Source: a virus. From it: a stretch of 42,674 bases of DNA. Shown here one piece after another: positions 32,801-39,051 of the stretch. The notes beneath the pieces are model-generated. The model did not search any database, had not been told where the DNA came from, and was given only the letters and a program-made list of their open reading frames with translations. Position numbers and translations under genes: made by a program. The stretch lies in the IMG/VR virus record IMGVR_UViG_3300040801_000885, positions 1 to 42,674 of that record; one strand, 5' to 3'. Position 1 is the stretch's first letter. Every line of letters starts with the position of its first letter.

Positions 32801-33408
32801 CGAGACAAGTCCATAACGCGCCCGGGCTGTAGTCCAGCTTTCTCAGCATCCTTGAACTTGTCGGCCTGCTCCTTGTAGAACCAGCGAGCAGCAGAGTAGG
32901 GCTCCATCTTCGTGCGCGTCACGCGGTCGAGTTCGCCATACGCCTCGTCGTAAAGCTCAAGCTCAGGACGCCCGGTCTTCACCTGATGAAGGCCGACACC
33001 CTCAGGGTCCCAAGGAGAGCTTACTCCAACGTTCTTCTTCTCGATGACCTTCTTGAGGGAGACATGCTTGCGGGGGACGATTTGCGTTGGACTCAGGTCC
33101 TCAGGGTCGGGCTCGATGTCCTTCACCCAGTCGGGGAGGATATCGTCGTAGTCGGCCTGATTGTCAAGCTTTAGCCCAGCCGTAGACTTGACAAACTCCA
33201 CCGTCTTCTCTGGGGAGGGGAGCTTGCCAGTCTTATTGAAGTAGGCGTTGCCAACACCTTGGGCTCTGCCCTCGGCGTCCTTGGCTACCTTGGTGGCCTC
33301 ACGAATCGCCCTGCGCGCTATCCGCTGGCCCTCTTCTGCCTTTTCGCGGCGGCGCTTCTTCTCTGCGGCGGTCAGTGGGCCAAGTGACGTTCCCTGAACG
33401 AGAGGCAC
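23875..33408 (-). CDS. Giant polyvalent-like virion protein, 3,177 aa
   Basis: GTG 33408 follows GGAGGTG and the frame is intact to 23875. It is probably injected with the DNA or part of the virion interior: it sits between the portal and capsid genes and no other large internal protein is present. Visible parts: charged helical N-terminus (1-60); helical regions; a hydrophobic stretch near 1141; an Ala/Pro-rich linker near 1366; a ParB-like module (about 1400-1490, RQRALAAIDEGVELIPVDV); a small beta domain (about 1520-1570); a GNAT-like domain (about 1625-1735, MRGEGRGTQAL, WYSKRGF); a second ParB-like module (about 1770-1870, DHRALAAAEMDMDEIPVRV); further helical regions; a hydrophobic region near 2455; and a long helical C-terminus. 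Such mixtures are known from phage 'polyvalent proteins', which act in host takeover or defence evasion. Domain names are my pattern reading. Confidence 0.85.
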   Translation of the reverse strand: MPLVQGTSLGPLTAAEKKRRREKAEEGQRIARRAIREATKVAKDAEGRAQGVGNAYFNKTGKLPSPEKTVEFVKSTAGLKLDNQADYDDILPDWVKDIEPDPEDLSPTQIVPRKHVSLKKVIEKKNVGVSSPWDPEGVGLHQVKTGRPELELYDEAYGELDRVTRTKMEPYSAARWFYKEQADKFKDAEKAGLQPGRVMDLSRLMPLRDRTLGVKTKNIKDRDDQEAVWDIVTMLDRIYPDEGIAEKYGNDLREVKWDDTLDYYVSRYILEGNLAHVLIHDATPEHLRSEKMVKRRDAAKALIDDVIDGVEVGDDMYAMLQSLGVTGDSSQPIQVSDQYAEYLYYGFSNARKPYWTDQQLIWQYADMFGKDFLPPAQRQFYEEVMDEQWNPTIAKYEELVGMPLSKIDMNRKGSATFLYAMASELAGLGTPSEEELETLSGIIETPWEAGLTEGVSRPVRGVVTPGNRFEAGGGTRTETVTKFTADLDEILKDIEEGDGPPANVNMSEALHVIIPKVLELDERVTEKYGVFDRFERGFNRVMLVGSALQDMDREEARRLGITVEEQAQGKGDSRSVLSMLPEAWERAGEMAYETDEMHTFMIDQWEEYGWNREEHATLFAISAYGTSIGKDILLDMATTGGAKTVLGAATKAVRLATNASHLEQVASATTEVARLEAAIAKVAGRGIGGVAPKSVEAAKMAALRTELAYARNELAYLNRPLWHDTVAMALAKKKQNPIAVYEVLNMKTTGEIAVEKSLGYFQQGGKFVKGVGYEEGTRFGAKYVGKRAEQMHIIEQIAESTDEEFIARQLSKLVTEHGQRIDMGNVYWRRARQLNKAGMGGYIPPQMKYAFSRTGTFNPLTDDLLLHTEKFWKLTHGGLPHTAAGKRAANVSMEQIREKAWRLMRDARTPEEYAYHAQRLQQKMEGLVKTALQARKLEGGMRKSANKFARMNGLKDDLDTYWDLYNLQTFLASGKSTRGKVLNRLKRTRMYDPRIALDDAGKALVKERSLVHVRKAELTAATRTVRAAKTALKDQRAMMMRGHGTKQGVQEAKRLLKDAQTHLKSLKETKGLIKEEGHAVPFLEAQLAKHVQVTIDPLRVSAANSGRWRNVIEARQGTGLLFGMGPTVNGAIGLFRFVALARIGFMFTALGIDEFWRPQNLRGLVGRVLEPDRTRRAKAILEERGFFREQEAAEITGLMKNFDTWTSYTTNHPDYNLLLNAEIQQLQHPNETGMLVWKEVGKREPGETMLEYTTRWKNKMRERILRDDEDGNRLRLHLIQMRRMNEGTWLPDGEIKAMAEEKQHALAQANSMVDDFNEQYVEAVARRRQLASELGQPGRPSDEFTAAWMQERFEPVAAAVPERPPAAAAEAAPAAREWPLSDKPAAPFLADNPDVRRVWMTPDEYLEIEARSAAGRTHAKELREQGFFSEDNIEKLRKRIRDGDEISSPWLEYDVRAGEWTSQEGRQRALAAIDEGVELIPVDVATRKGSWTPELEEELLGRFARRGDEVAESAPAAADEVAEFSDDMLGVGDEIEFKYDDGAGSLLTGRGVVKSVDDGPLTEFRVEMPDGSIRRVNYTDTRVWGVGNESRLKVPRRRVGGGPAPAPAETVNPLTSFGDVRHIKQGGRKASSVKTKLGDTDVHITVMDDEPSVAYINDIRVEQGMRGEGRGTQALDDIVAWADDNGMELRVRPLAEPDDVKAGSMTTDQLTEWYSKRGFTERVTEGRDTFLVRKAPDETTGAKGRWVLPDDDDIMDPALRAHPRESTLDITMTPEEYLDESSQPGRLAAADDPDLYIDENYAAAKGTQEGQLSAIRQRFANGEPVDPATLEAYIDEDGVARIAKDSIQEGDHRALAAAEMDMDEIPVRVIVWVRGRPRRPATAEEMKGVRFERVGGKADEAAEQADTGPRMTDDEEMDALLGGAAPEKEVKPSTTPEEQTEKLRTKRQEVYDDLESSEQTAQAGAVGRMGREYDAGTMDPETEYELVLYLRGTGPGTEHPIAIKFPKGTAKEERANYPSGIFRAGYRASEHRKTPGKTPDAVASYLSGLHNGEGFMGKSDWTENEVLDLLRDIKHRGAHRQPRVAAKQAMTEGERLSAQLDMMDRLLYKMGSGQRLDKDEAKMLKALIDEDYIKPQKSDKLLEGGELGDDLPDWVTAPEGMPLANVKGIVRKYRDRLTRQERQSLYYAWTKHKASQVEGGLEKFKALEEARAHEGVVASQLRKAKTNVKMAEGLTRDDFGSQGWTQAIDDWMDEWLEKLGVFAQDDELMDAYIHGKKLTKAQVKAIEQRIKASGGEMPVVVGSSTTSDWGVNLPIIGPLAEKAGIGPFWWLEQSSEFIRRGTVMHYFGAEYDRLIKLGFDQERAVGRAYSYAMDVAETASYSHTMTGFEYATRNVFLFQPAYRQAMAYWGKLAARHPALAAGISQKFRNDYPALQLGPISVFMPLPFFLQENFEQFAIPGFSPFIVLPFKGANMATGWSETEPGKWEYTGATELDDIYNKIPGMTFASKNTSATFQLDDILWGFFPDLITPNAQSSRLMTIVHSMTIMSLFKDPVKRERLASNIARAQLSKGMRPDFDVAMEEMRQDDLLWRIASMGGAVRNPEAIIGMASRMFNPFGRVSYMPEELEDNMEGKPFYQKFWGTERVRTMTDFYFELTECYGDKEKMAELYDRFPKAKAIKEFYDMDYEEKVHWISKPENLWAVPYVNGRNDYKNGRPLIGGEYWLKLQNDYVINKPLYGPGGYLEGVKKYWANLGWSKTREKIEKDADAGMRSAESIAEKAIRQYAKTDAQRKQWQMDWESYRDGWSDPNAGGDYEDGGRSAPFWLTNYVNAHGIKDPMKWNVEAINNRMYRAFRSEGYFFTDDGISAIERGKSADGITPYDEGLKDWYLNDVWRATGDYKDRTGAIHRVTDALKKYASPQYRRLFDWEESVSEPAIREAMEKRESYQKRILKDLMTNEHWKLINPGEQLASIGMDVDVSAVNKLYMKLDNLYNTYQEKQKPFKQMSSEWVEVRQWYIKERNKLYKQNGGELWRDGIGGRILHSELAADVPQSYLNAVVKAMDRDNPDYQRIVETFKERAIDPTDFFASNQKKLRRAAWASVAAAGAEYRKQMLDSWNESMGSKGISPASNASEPYRRRLQALVEMWKNLSPKFAEEWGYYMGDTEGGVYNLLDANR

Positions 33409-33780
33409 TTACACCTCCAAGAAGGGCGTACCGTCACGGACGGCGTTACCCTTGGCTTCGACATCGGCGGCGGCAAGGCGCTTGTACGAGCGCAGCCACG
33501 GGCCGACTAGCTCATCTGCGGCCATCTGCTGAGCGGCCTCAGCTACCCGCGCTGCCCTCCCGAAATCACGATAGAGCGGCGCGTAGGGAGACTCCTGCTC
33601 AACCGGCGCAGGCGTACCTTGCGTCGGTGCTCCCCGATAGGAAGGCCCGCTACTCGGCCTGCCAACGGGGCGGCTGGTTCGCGGAACCAACTCCCCCGCA
33701 CCCTGTTTGGTGCCACCATTTCCGAGCCGTTGAAGTGCCGTGGAGTCCCCATAGACTTTGTTATCCTTGACTGCACTCAT
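33409..33780 (-). CDS. Pro/Gly-rich protein between portal and giant gene, 123 aa
   Basis: ATG 33780 follows GAGGGAGGG, 10 bases after the portal stop. Residues about 25-65 are Pro/Ser/Thr/Gly-rich (TSRPVGRPSSGPSYRGAPTQ) and likely disordered, and the C-terminal part is helical. The stop immediately precedes the giant gene's GTG start (TAAGTG). It may be a small virion protein or a linker of the giant protein's operon. No family recognised. Confidence 0.7.
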   Translation of the reverse strand: MSAVKDNKVYGDSTALQRLGNGGTKQGAGELVPRTSRPVGRPSSGPSYRGAPTQGTPAPVEQESPYAPLYRDFGRAARVAEAAQQMAADELVGPWLRSYKRLAAADVEAKGNAVRDGTPFLEV

Positions 33781-33790
33781 CAGCCCTCCC

Positions 33791-35887
33791 TCACATCATC
33801 GGGGGCATACCCGGCGGCATCCCGCCACCCGGCATCCCACCACCCATAGCTGCCATTGGGTTCATCTCTTCAGGCTCCATGCCCATCGGCATCTCTTCCT
33901 CGGGCATCTCTTCCATCTCCCCGCCCTCAATCTCATAGCCGCTGGTGCCCGGGCTGACGTTCAGTCTCGGGTGGGCCTCAAGGAACTCACGGTCCTCATG
34001 GAACACGAGCCTCTGCTGCTGGACCGCACCGGCAAGCTCCGTGCTCTTCAGGAAGTTGAGCAGCGTAGCCTTGTCGAGCGGGTCAGAGATGTACAGGTCG
34101 ATGTAGCCGTCAGCGAACTCGTCAGCGCTGATACCACCCTCAAGGTACTCACCGACCAGCCACACTTCGCCCTTCACCTTGCTGGCGCTGCGGAACACGT
34201 CAGCGACGGCGGGGGTCACGTCCTCTTCGCCACCGGGCTCTGCACCGGGCGGAGGACCGGGCTCGCCCGGCACGGGGGCGGGCGGAGCGCTACCCGGAAT
34301 ACCCTCGGGTGGTGCAGCGCCCTCGACGGCCCCGCCCTTCTCAGCGGAAAGCGCCTGCTGGTCAGGCGGCATCTGCGGCTGCTGAGCCATCATCGCCTGC
34401 GCTTGAATCTGCGCCATCTCAAGAACCTCGTCCTTGATACGCTGCATCTCAGCCTCAACGTCGTCACAGTCCGGGTCAAGCTCAAGGAACCTGCGCGTGC
34501 TCATCAGCGGCGGATTGCCGCGAGCCTTCTGGAGGTTCGTCACCTGAGCGGCCTGCCTGTCGATGTAGGCGGACGAATCGAGGTACACGTAGACGTGCAG
34601 CCAGTTGGGGTCGATGTCCGCCTTGGGGTCGAACAGGTCCGTGAACATCGAGCCACCCTTGCTGCCGTAGATACCGCCGGCCTTTCCCTTCTTCTTCCAC
34701 AGCATCAGCGCGTCCTCAGTCATGCGCTCAATCTGCGGGTCAAAGGTCTGGAGCCGCATCATCATCCTCTGCTGCGTACCAGACTTCAGGGCCACGACGC
34801 CCTTGCCCGAAACCTCCTGATGATACTCCCCTCGGGAGAGATTGGAGAAGTCCATTGCGTTGTCGAGGTTGTGCTTCATGTCTTCCATACGATACTCGAA
34901 AACTCTGGGGTCGATACTTGCGATTGGCGCTTTCCCGATTGCACCCTGCGGACCCATCGTCACAACGGCGTGCTTATTCCACGTGAAGTTGGCCGGGACC
35001 TCATCCGGGTCCTTGATGAAGGTCGGAGCGTTCATCACGTCATCGAGATACTCCGCCTGCTTGGAGTACAGCCGGTTCAGTTCATCCTGAATCGGGATGG
35101 TCTTCGTGAGGTTCGACGCGCCGAAGAGAGAGTTCGGGATGGCGATTGAACGGAACATGTAGATGGGAACCGTGTCGAGCGGGTTCTTCGCCTCGATGAT
35201 GTTCTCCTCAACACCCTCGATGCAGCGGTAGCGCATGTCCTTGTCGTAGTAGTCGATAACCTCGTACTCTTGGTCGGGAGCAAGGTCGAGCTTCTTGTCG
35301 GCGTACTGGAGGTTGAGCATCCTGCCCAGCGTCTTCTGGATGAAGATTCCTATCTGGACTCTGGTCGAGTCCTCTGGGTCGGCCTGCGCAATGAAGTTCT
35401 CGGGAGAGCGGACGGTCGGCATGGGGACCTTCTCGCCCTTGTCCCACCGGAGAACACCGATACCAGTGCCGAAACAGACCGCGTACCAAGCGGCCTCAGA
35501 AAGAAAGACGGGCATCTGCCACATTCGCCAGAGGTGGGCGATTCCCCGCTCCAGCTTGTCGGAGTACAACTGAGCCTCAGTGTTGCTGGGGATGGGCAGC
35601 GGTACCCGGTGAGAGCGCATGGCCCCCAGCACGGTACGCTGGTCCTCGATAATCTGGTGGAGGAAGGGGATGTTGACCAGAAGGTCAGTGTCATCGTCGG
35701 CCCGCTCCCACGGTGCGTGCTCTCTGGTGGTCGGTGCCGTGATGTAGGCAAAGCGCTCGGACTCCATTGTCTCCCGTCCTAGCGCTCGTGCAATCGCTTC
35801 GTAGCTTGAGAGGCGCTGCTGTGTACCGGGGGTGTTGGCAAGCTCCTCTTTGATTTCGATGATTTCCTTAGCGCTGTAGTTGCTCAC
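33791..35887 (-). CDS. Portal protein, 698 aa
   Basis: ATG 35887 begins MSNYSAKEIIEIKEELANTP. The size and sequence character (LFGASNLTKTIPIQDELNRL, PIPSNTEAQLYSDKLERGIA) fit a podovirus-type portal, the dodecameric ring through which DNA is packaged and ejected. The gene follows the terminase gene, as usual. An acidic/proline region lies around residues 520-565, and the last 45 residues are a Met/Gly/Pro/Glu-rich tail (EEEMPMGMEPEEMNPMAAMG). The tail is unusual and may be a flexible internal extension. Its own extended -10 promoter lies 40 bases upstream. Confidence 0.85.
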   Translation of the reverse strand: MSNYSAKEIIEIKEELANTPGTQQRLSSYEAIARALGRETMESERFAYITAPTTREHAPWERADDDTDLLVNIPFLHQIIEDQRTVLGAMRSHRVPLPIPSNTEAQLYSDKLERGIAHLWRMWQMPVFLSEAAWYAVCFGTGIGVLRWDKGEKVPMPTVRSPENFIAQADPEDSTRVQIGIFIQKTLGRMLNLQYADKKLDLAPDQEYEVIDYYDKDMRYRCIEGVEENIIEAKNPLDTVPIYMFRSIAIPNSLFGASNLTKTIPIQDELNRLYSKQAEYLDDVMNAPTFIKDPDEVPANFTWNKHAVVTMGPQGAIGKAPIASIDPRVFEYRMEDMKHNLDNAMDFSNLSRGEYHQEVSGKGVVALKSGTQQRMMMRLQTFDPQIERMTEDALMLWKKKGKAGGIYGSKGGSMFTDLFDPKADIDPNWLHVYVYLDSSAYIDRQAAQVTNLQKARGNPPLMSTRRFLELDPDCDDVEAEMQRIKDEVLEMAQIQAQAMMAQQPQMPPDQQALSAEKGGAVEGAAPPEGIPGSAPPAPVPGEPGPPPGAEPGGEEDVTPAVADVFRSASKVKGEVWLVGEYLEGGISADEFADGYIDLYISDPLDKATLLNFLKSTELAGAVQQQRLVFHEDREFLEAHPRLNVSPGTSGYEIEGGEMEEMPEEEMPMGMEPEEMNPMAAMGGGMPGGGMPPGMPPMM

Positions 35888-35926
35888 TCATCACCCCTTC
35901 CGTTGCTTGAGTCACTCCTACCCTCC

Positions 35927-35935
35927 ATTATACCA
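35927..35935 (-). promoter_or_regulatory. Extended -10 promoter before the portal gene
   Basis: On the minus strand the TGG-TATAAT at 35935-35927 is an extended -10, and the downstream GGAGGGTAG matches the sequence after the -10 at 38665. No good -35 is seen at 16-18 bases. The predicted transcript starts about 30 bases before the portal start codon. Confidence 0.55.
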
Positions 35936-35990
35936 CAGTATGTGTAATCTATCATGACAACCCCGGAACGATAAGATAATCTCTCACTGG

Positions 35991-36215
35991 TCATAAGGTC
36001 CCATTGTGAAGCTGCATATGACAGCGTATGCAAAGCGGGACGCACATGGCTAGCTCCGCACGCAACTCAGCCTCGTTGGTGAAGTCAGCAGGACAACCGC
36101 GACGGTCATGCACTGGCTCAATGTGGTGGGCACAGATGGCACCTCCACCACCGCAGAGAAGGCACCTACCGCCATGCCACTCTTCTCGTACCCGTCTGTT
36201 CTCCCTGCTAGTCAT
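35991..36215 (-). CDS. HNH endonuclease (packaging-associated type), 74 aa
   Basis: I choose ATG 36215 because AAGGAGGT lies 10 bases before it; a TTG at 36260 is a longer option. The sequence CLLCGGGGAICAHHIEP, then FTNEAELRAELAMCVPLCIR and CHMQLH is a compact HNH core: a CxxC knuckle, HH, N and a second CxxC followed by the C-terminal His (the ββα-metal fold). It lies between the large terminase and portal genes. Small HNH proteins next to terminase genes are known to act with the packaging enzyme (HK97 gp74 is the classic case), so the same role is likely here. A homing nuclease is the alternative. Confidence 0.8.
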   Translation of the reverse strand: MTSRENRRVREEWHGGRCLLCGGGGAICAHHIEPVHDRRGCPADFTNEAELRAELAMCVPLCIRCHMQLHNGTL

Positions 36216-36288
36216 GTCGTACGGGACCTCCTTGGTCCATACCAGCAAGTCCACGCTCAACCCAGAAAAGAATCATCAGTACTTGGGG

Positions 36289-36317
36289 TTGACATGGTTA
36301 TTGAACTGTGATACCCT
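36289..36317 (+). promoter_or_regulatory. Plus-strand promoter with operator-like -10
   Basis: TTGACA at 36289-36294, 17-base spacer, then TACCCT at 36312-36317 with TGA before it. Shares CTGTGnTACCCTA with the promoter at 3406-3434. No rightward gene follows, and the transcript would run antisense into the terminase gene. The region is A/T-rich compared with the rest of the phage. Confidence 0.5.
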
Positions 36318-36329
36318 ATAGACCTTGTA

Positions 36330-36368
36330 CCTAGTAAAGGGTTTATATACACCTTACTAGGGTTTATA
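36330..36368. repeat. Operator-like inverted and direct repeats
   Basis: CCTAGTAAAGG (36330-36340) and CCTTACTAGG (36352-36361) form an imperfect inverted repeat (10 bp with one bulged A). The 10-mer AGGGTTTATA occurs at 36338-36347 and 36359-36368, 21 bases apart, or two helical turns. The region also holds ACCCTATA near 36313 and its complement near 36365. It may bind a regulator or form an RNA stem-loop. Confidence 0.6.
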
Positions 36369-36371
36369 GGG

Positions 36372-38012
36372 TTATACTACTGGTTCTTCTTCTCTATACC
36401 TTGGGTTTAGAACTATACGTCCCGGTCCTTCATTGTAGCAACGGTACCCCGTGTTCTGCTTCCTGACTCCAATCTCTGCGAACCAGAGAGCCATACACAT
36501 GTCGTTGAGTCCATCGGGGAAGAGCATCAACTCGTCAATCATCCTCTCTGCCTTCTCTCTCGTTGACGGGTTGTTGTGGTAGGGGATGCGAAGCAGCCCG
36601 TCCTTCACCATCGTCTGCATCGAAGCCACTCCGGTCAGCGGGTCATTGCGGTTCTGGTTCTGAGTCTCGTGGGGCAGGACCTTGATTCCGTTCAGCGCTG
36701 CCTCTCGCATCCTTGCGTTCTCAAGCAGGTACGACTGCGCAGCGTTGGCCTCTACTCTGGCATGGTCGTACTTGTACAGCGAGTAGAAGCCGGGGATTCC
36801 CGTCCTGTCGTCGCCGTAGGTGATGAGGCTGAGGATGTCATCGAACCCAATCTGAGCCCGGTACACGTCGATGATGTAGCGCTTCATCGGGTCTTCCTTG
36901 CGGTCCACCCCGAGCAGGACTCCAGCGGTGAAGGAGTTGTGGGTACCGCGTCGTCCGGTGCTGGGGTCGATGCCGAGAACGAGATAGTCCACCCCGTCTG
37001 GAATCTGCCCCATCTCTCGCAGGTAGTCCAAGCACCCCGGATACTCAATCTCACCGATGCGCTCTCCGTAGAGCCAATGCTTCTTGAAGACCATCGAGCC
37101 TTCGTCGGCAGCAACGTTACGGAAGCGCTTGTCGAAGTCGATGCGCCCCATCGAGATTTCCTTGGCCCGGAGCTTCTCCGCCGACCAGCGCTCTGGCCAC
37201 AGGGGAATGGTCTTCTCCTTGTCCACCCAGCAGTCGTACTTGATTGCCCGGTAGGACGGGTCCTTGCACTTGATGAGCTTGCCGTGGGGCATGTCGGCTA
37301 CGCGGCCAATCTTCCGGTGAAACATGTCGTCGGGGTGGAACACCGTCCCGGCGATGATTCCCTTCTCGTAGTGAACGTCAAGCGGCCAGTTGATTCCCTC
37401 GGGCACCAGAAGCTTCCCAGTCTTCGGGTCGTGGTTCCAGATGTACTGCGGGGATGTCTCGACGCCCTCCTGAAAGATGTTCCACTGTTTGTCCCTCTGA
37501 GCCTGAGTCGAGACTGTGGTGGGGGTAACGATGTCGTCTGCGAGGAACATGTCGCAACGACGGCCGAGCACTTGGTCGATTGTATTTGCCGACGCAAACA
37601 GGACGGTAGGCTGCGGGTCGTGAATCTGCCTGCCATAGACAATGATGGAATCGTTGTTCCACACGGCGTCACGGCCCTGCGGCTGGAAGCGTCCGAAGTC
37701 TTCTCGCAAGTCTAGGTTCGTTGAGAGGACCGTTCGGATGGAACGAGCATACGTCTTCACCTCATCGTCGTTCTTCATCATCACGATGATGCGGACGTTC
37801 CTGTTCTGGGCAATCTTGTAGACGATGTACCACAGGGAGAGGAGCGTAGATTTACCGTGAGTCGCAGGAAGTAGTACAATGATGCGGTCGGACTCCTCAA
37901 TCATGTAGAGCATCTCGGCTTGCCACTCCGTTATGGAAAGCCCGGAGTAGCGCGAGATGAACAGAACCGGGTCACGGGAGGCGAGGCGAATGAATGTAGG
38001 GTCACTCTTCAA
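36372..38012 (-). CDS. terL: Terminase large subunit, 546 aa
   Basis: ATG 38012 overlaps the upstream gene by 11 bases. The ATPase part has Walker A PATHGKST (49-56) and Walker B MFLADD (155-160). The nuclease part (RNase H-like) has Asp349 in LGIDPSTG, Glu in ARVEANA and Asp in DGLNDMCM. The protein cuts concatemeric DNA and drives it into the head through the portal. Order (putative small terminase, TerL, HNH, portal) is standard. The length is typical. Confidence 0.95.
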   Translation of the reverse strand: MKSDPTFIRLASRDPVLFISRYSGLSITEWQAEMLYMIEESDRIIVLLPATHGKSTLLSLWYIVYKIAQNRNVRIIVMMKNDDEVKTYARSIRTVLSTNLDLREDFGRFQPQGRDAVWNNDSIIVYGRQIHDPQPTVLFASANTIDQVLGRRCDMFLADDIVTPTTVSTQAQRDKQWNIFQEGVETSPQYIWNHDPKTGKLLVPEGINWPLDVHYEKGIIAGTVFHPDDMFHRKIGRVADMPHGKLIKCKDPSYRAIKYDCWVDKEKTIPLWPERWSAEKLRAKEISMGRIDFDKRFRNVAADEGSMVFKKHWLYGERIGEIEYPGCLDYLREMGQIPDGVDYLVLGIDPSTGRRGTHNSFTAGVLLGVDRKEDPMKRYIIDVYRAQIGFDDILSLITYGDDRTGIPGFYSLYKYDHARVEANAAQSYLLENARMREAALNGIKVLPHETQNQNRNDPLTGVASMQTMVKDGLLRIPYHNNPSTREKAERMIDELMLFPDGLNDMCMALWFAEIGVRKQNTGYRCYNEGPGRIVLNPRYREEEPVV

Positions 38013-38619
38013 CGATGACCGTCCCTTCGATGTCGGCTATCTGAGCCTGTACCCGGTCACGCACAGAGTTCGGAAGATTCAGAGTGCCGATGACGTTGTT
38101 GGCCTTGATGACCGGCTGCGGCCCCCTCGTAGAGCTATCCCCCTTCAGTTGGGCCTCCAGCCGGGTGACATCTCGGTAGAGGGCTGCCCGGTCCTTGAAG
38201 GAAATATCCTTGGCCCGGTCTGGGTCAGTGAGGTCGTCCATAAGCGTGCGGTAGAGAGTTGCGCTCATTTCGGTGAGAGCGTTCCCGTCTTCGGTCAGCT
38301 TAGCAAGCTCCTCTTCGTAACCCCCCGCGAGTCGCTGCCGGTGAACGGCGAGCCGTCGCTGGAGGTATTCGTGGTACTTGCCGTCCTTGTTGAACAGGTG
38401 CTTTTCGGTAGCCGTAGCCTTCCAATCCTCGTCCCCGGCGTGGCCCCAGCCGTAGCGCATGGCTTCCCGGTTGACGACGCGGAAGACCTTGAGTCCATCA
38501 ACGAGCCTGAACTTCGGCTTCTTGTCGGGAAACTCGTACGTTCCAATCTCCATCCGTGCTATAGCGTACGCTGTGCGGTCAATCTTTCCCCGAACGCTAT
38601 GGTAGATATGCTCAGACAT
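38002..38619 (-). CDS. Probable terminase small subunit, 205 aa
   Basis: ATG 38619 is preceded by GAGGAGAGAGG. An ATG at 38655 would leave almost no leader after the -10 at 38665, so the shorter start is preferred. The protein starts MSEHIYHSVRGKIDRTAYAI, is helical, with a coiled region (RAALYRDVTRLEAQLKGD) and a beta-rich end (VIKANNVIGTLNLPNSVRDR). It overlaps the large subunit start, as small terminases usually do. The assignment is by position and architecture; no helix-turn-helix is obvious. Confidence 0.6.
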   Translation of the reverse strand: MSEHIYHSVRGKIDRTAYAIARMEIGTYEFPDKKPKFRLVDGLKVFRVVNREAMRYGWGHAGDEDWKATATEKHLFNKDGKYHEYLQRRLAVHRQRLAGGYEEELAKLTEDGNALTEMSATLYRTLMDDLTDPDRAKDISFKDRAALYRDVTRLEAQLKGDSSTRGPQPVIKANNVIGTLNLPNSVRDRVQAQIADIEGTVIVEE

Positions 38620-38664
38620 CCTCTCTCCTCTGTGATATGATGTAGGTGTAGGCATCTACCCACT

Positions 38665-38673
38665 ATTATACCA
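38665..38673 (-). promoter_or_regulatory. Late promoter (extended -10) for the packaging genes
   Basis: On the minus strand TGG-TATAAT (38673-38665) followed by AGTGGGTAG, as at the portal promoter. No good -35 is found. It would start transcription near 38658 and drive the terminase genes. The same short gap also carries the leader of the rightward gene at 38692. Confidence 0.6.
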
Positions 38674-38691
38674 TACATAGGAGTCGCTTAT

Positions 38692-39051
38692 ATGAAGCTG
38701 CTTGTGTCTGACGCCGAGCGACAGCGGGTGTGGAGGACCGAACACCCCGATGCGTGCCGAGAGCATAGCCGGAAATACTACGCAGCCAACAGGGAACGGA
38801 TACTCGCCAAGAAGTACGCTCGCTTCAGAAAGTTTCAGGAGTGGTTGAGAATCCTTACAGGAACGTATCGCTGCGAGTGGTGCGGCGGCGAAGCAAGTGA
38901 CTGGCACCACGTAGACCCCGCAACGAAGCGCTGCGATGTTGCCGGGATGGACGGCTATTCGCTGGACTCGATTGAGGCGGAGCTTGTAAAGTGTATCCCG
39001 CTTTGTAAGGAGTGCCACGGGACATACCACCGGAAGGGGCAGCTTGCATGA
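38692..39051 (+). CDS. HNH endonuclease, 119 aa
   Basis: ATG 38692 has TAGGAG upstream. The N-terminus is basic (SDAERQRVWRTEHPDACREH, RKYYAANRERI). The C-terminus holds the HNH core: YRCEWCGG, then DWHHVDPATKRCDVAG, then KCIPLCKECHGTYHRKG. The knuckle cysteines, DWHH with catalytic His, and the final CxxCHxxYH are all present. It is likely a free-standing or homing-type nuclease that nicks or cuts DNA. It overlaps the next gene's start, and both begin with ATGAAGCTnCTTGTG. Confidence 0.85.
   Translation: MKLLVSDAERQRVWRTEHPDACREHSRKYYAANRERILAKKYARFRKFQEWLRILTGTYRCEWCGGEASDWHHVDPATKRCDVAGMDGYSLDSIEAELVKCIPLCKECHGTYHRKGQLA

Noticed and set aside
23875-33408. Tape-measure protein or N4-like virion RNA polymerase
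   Set aside because: The gene lies upstream of the capsid gene, no polymerase motifs are visible, and the composition is not a uniform helical coil, so neither assignment is supported.
33758-35149. A 463-codon plus-strand frame over the portal gene and other long antisense frames (36576-37715, 24529-25578)
   Set aside because: High G+C makes long antisense open frames common. The minus-strand products (portal, terminase, giant protein) have clear motifs, so these are shadows.
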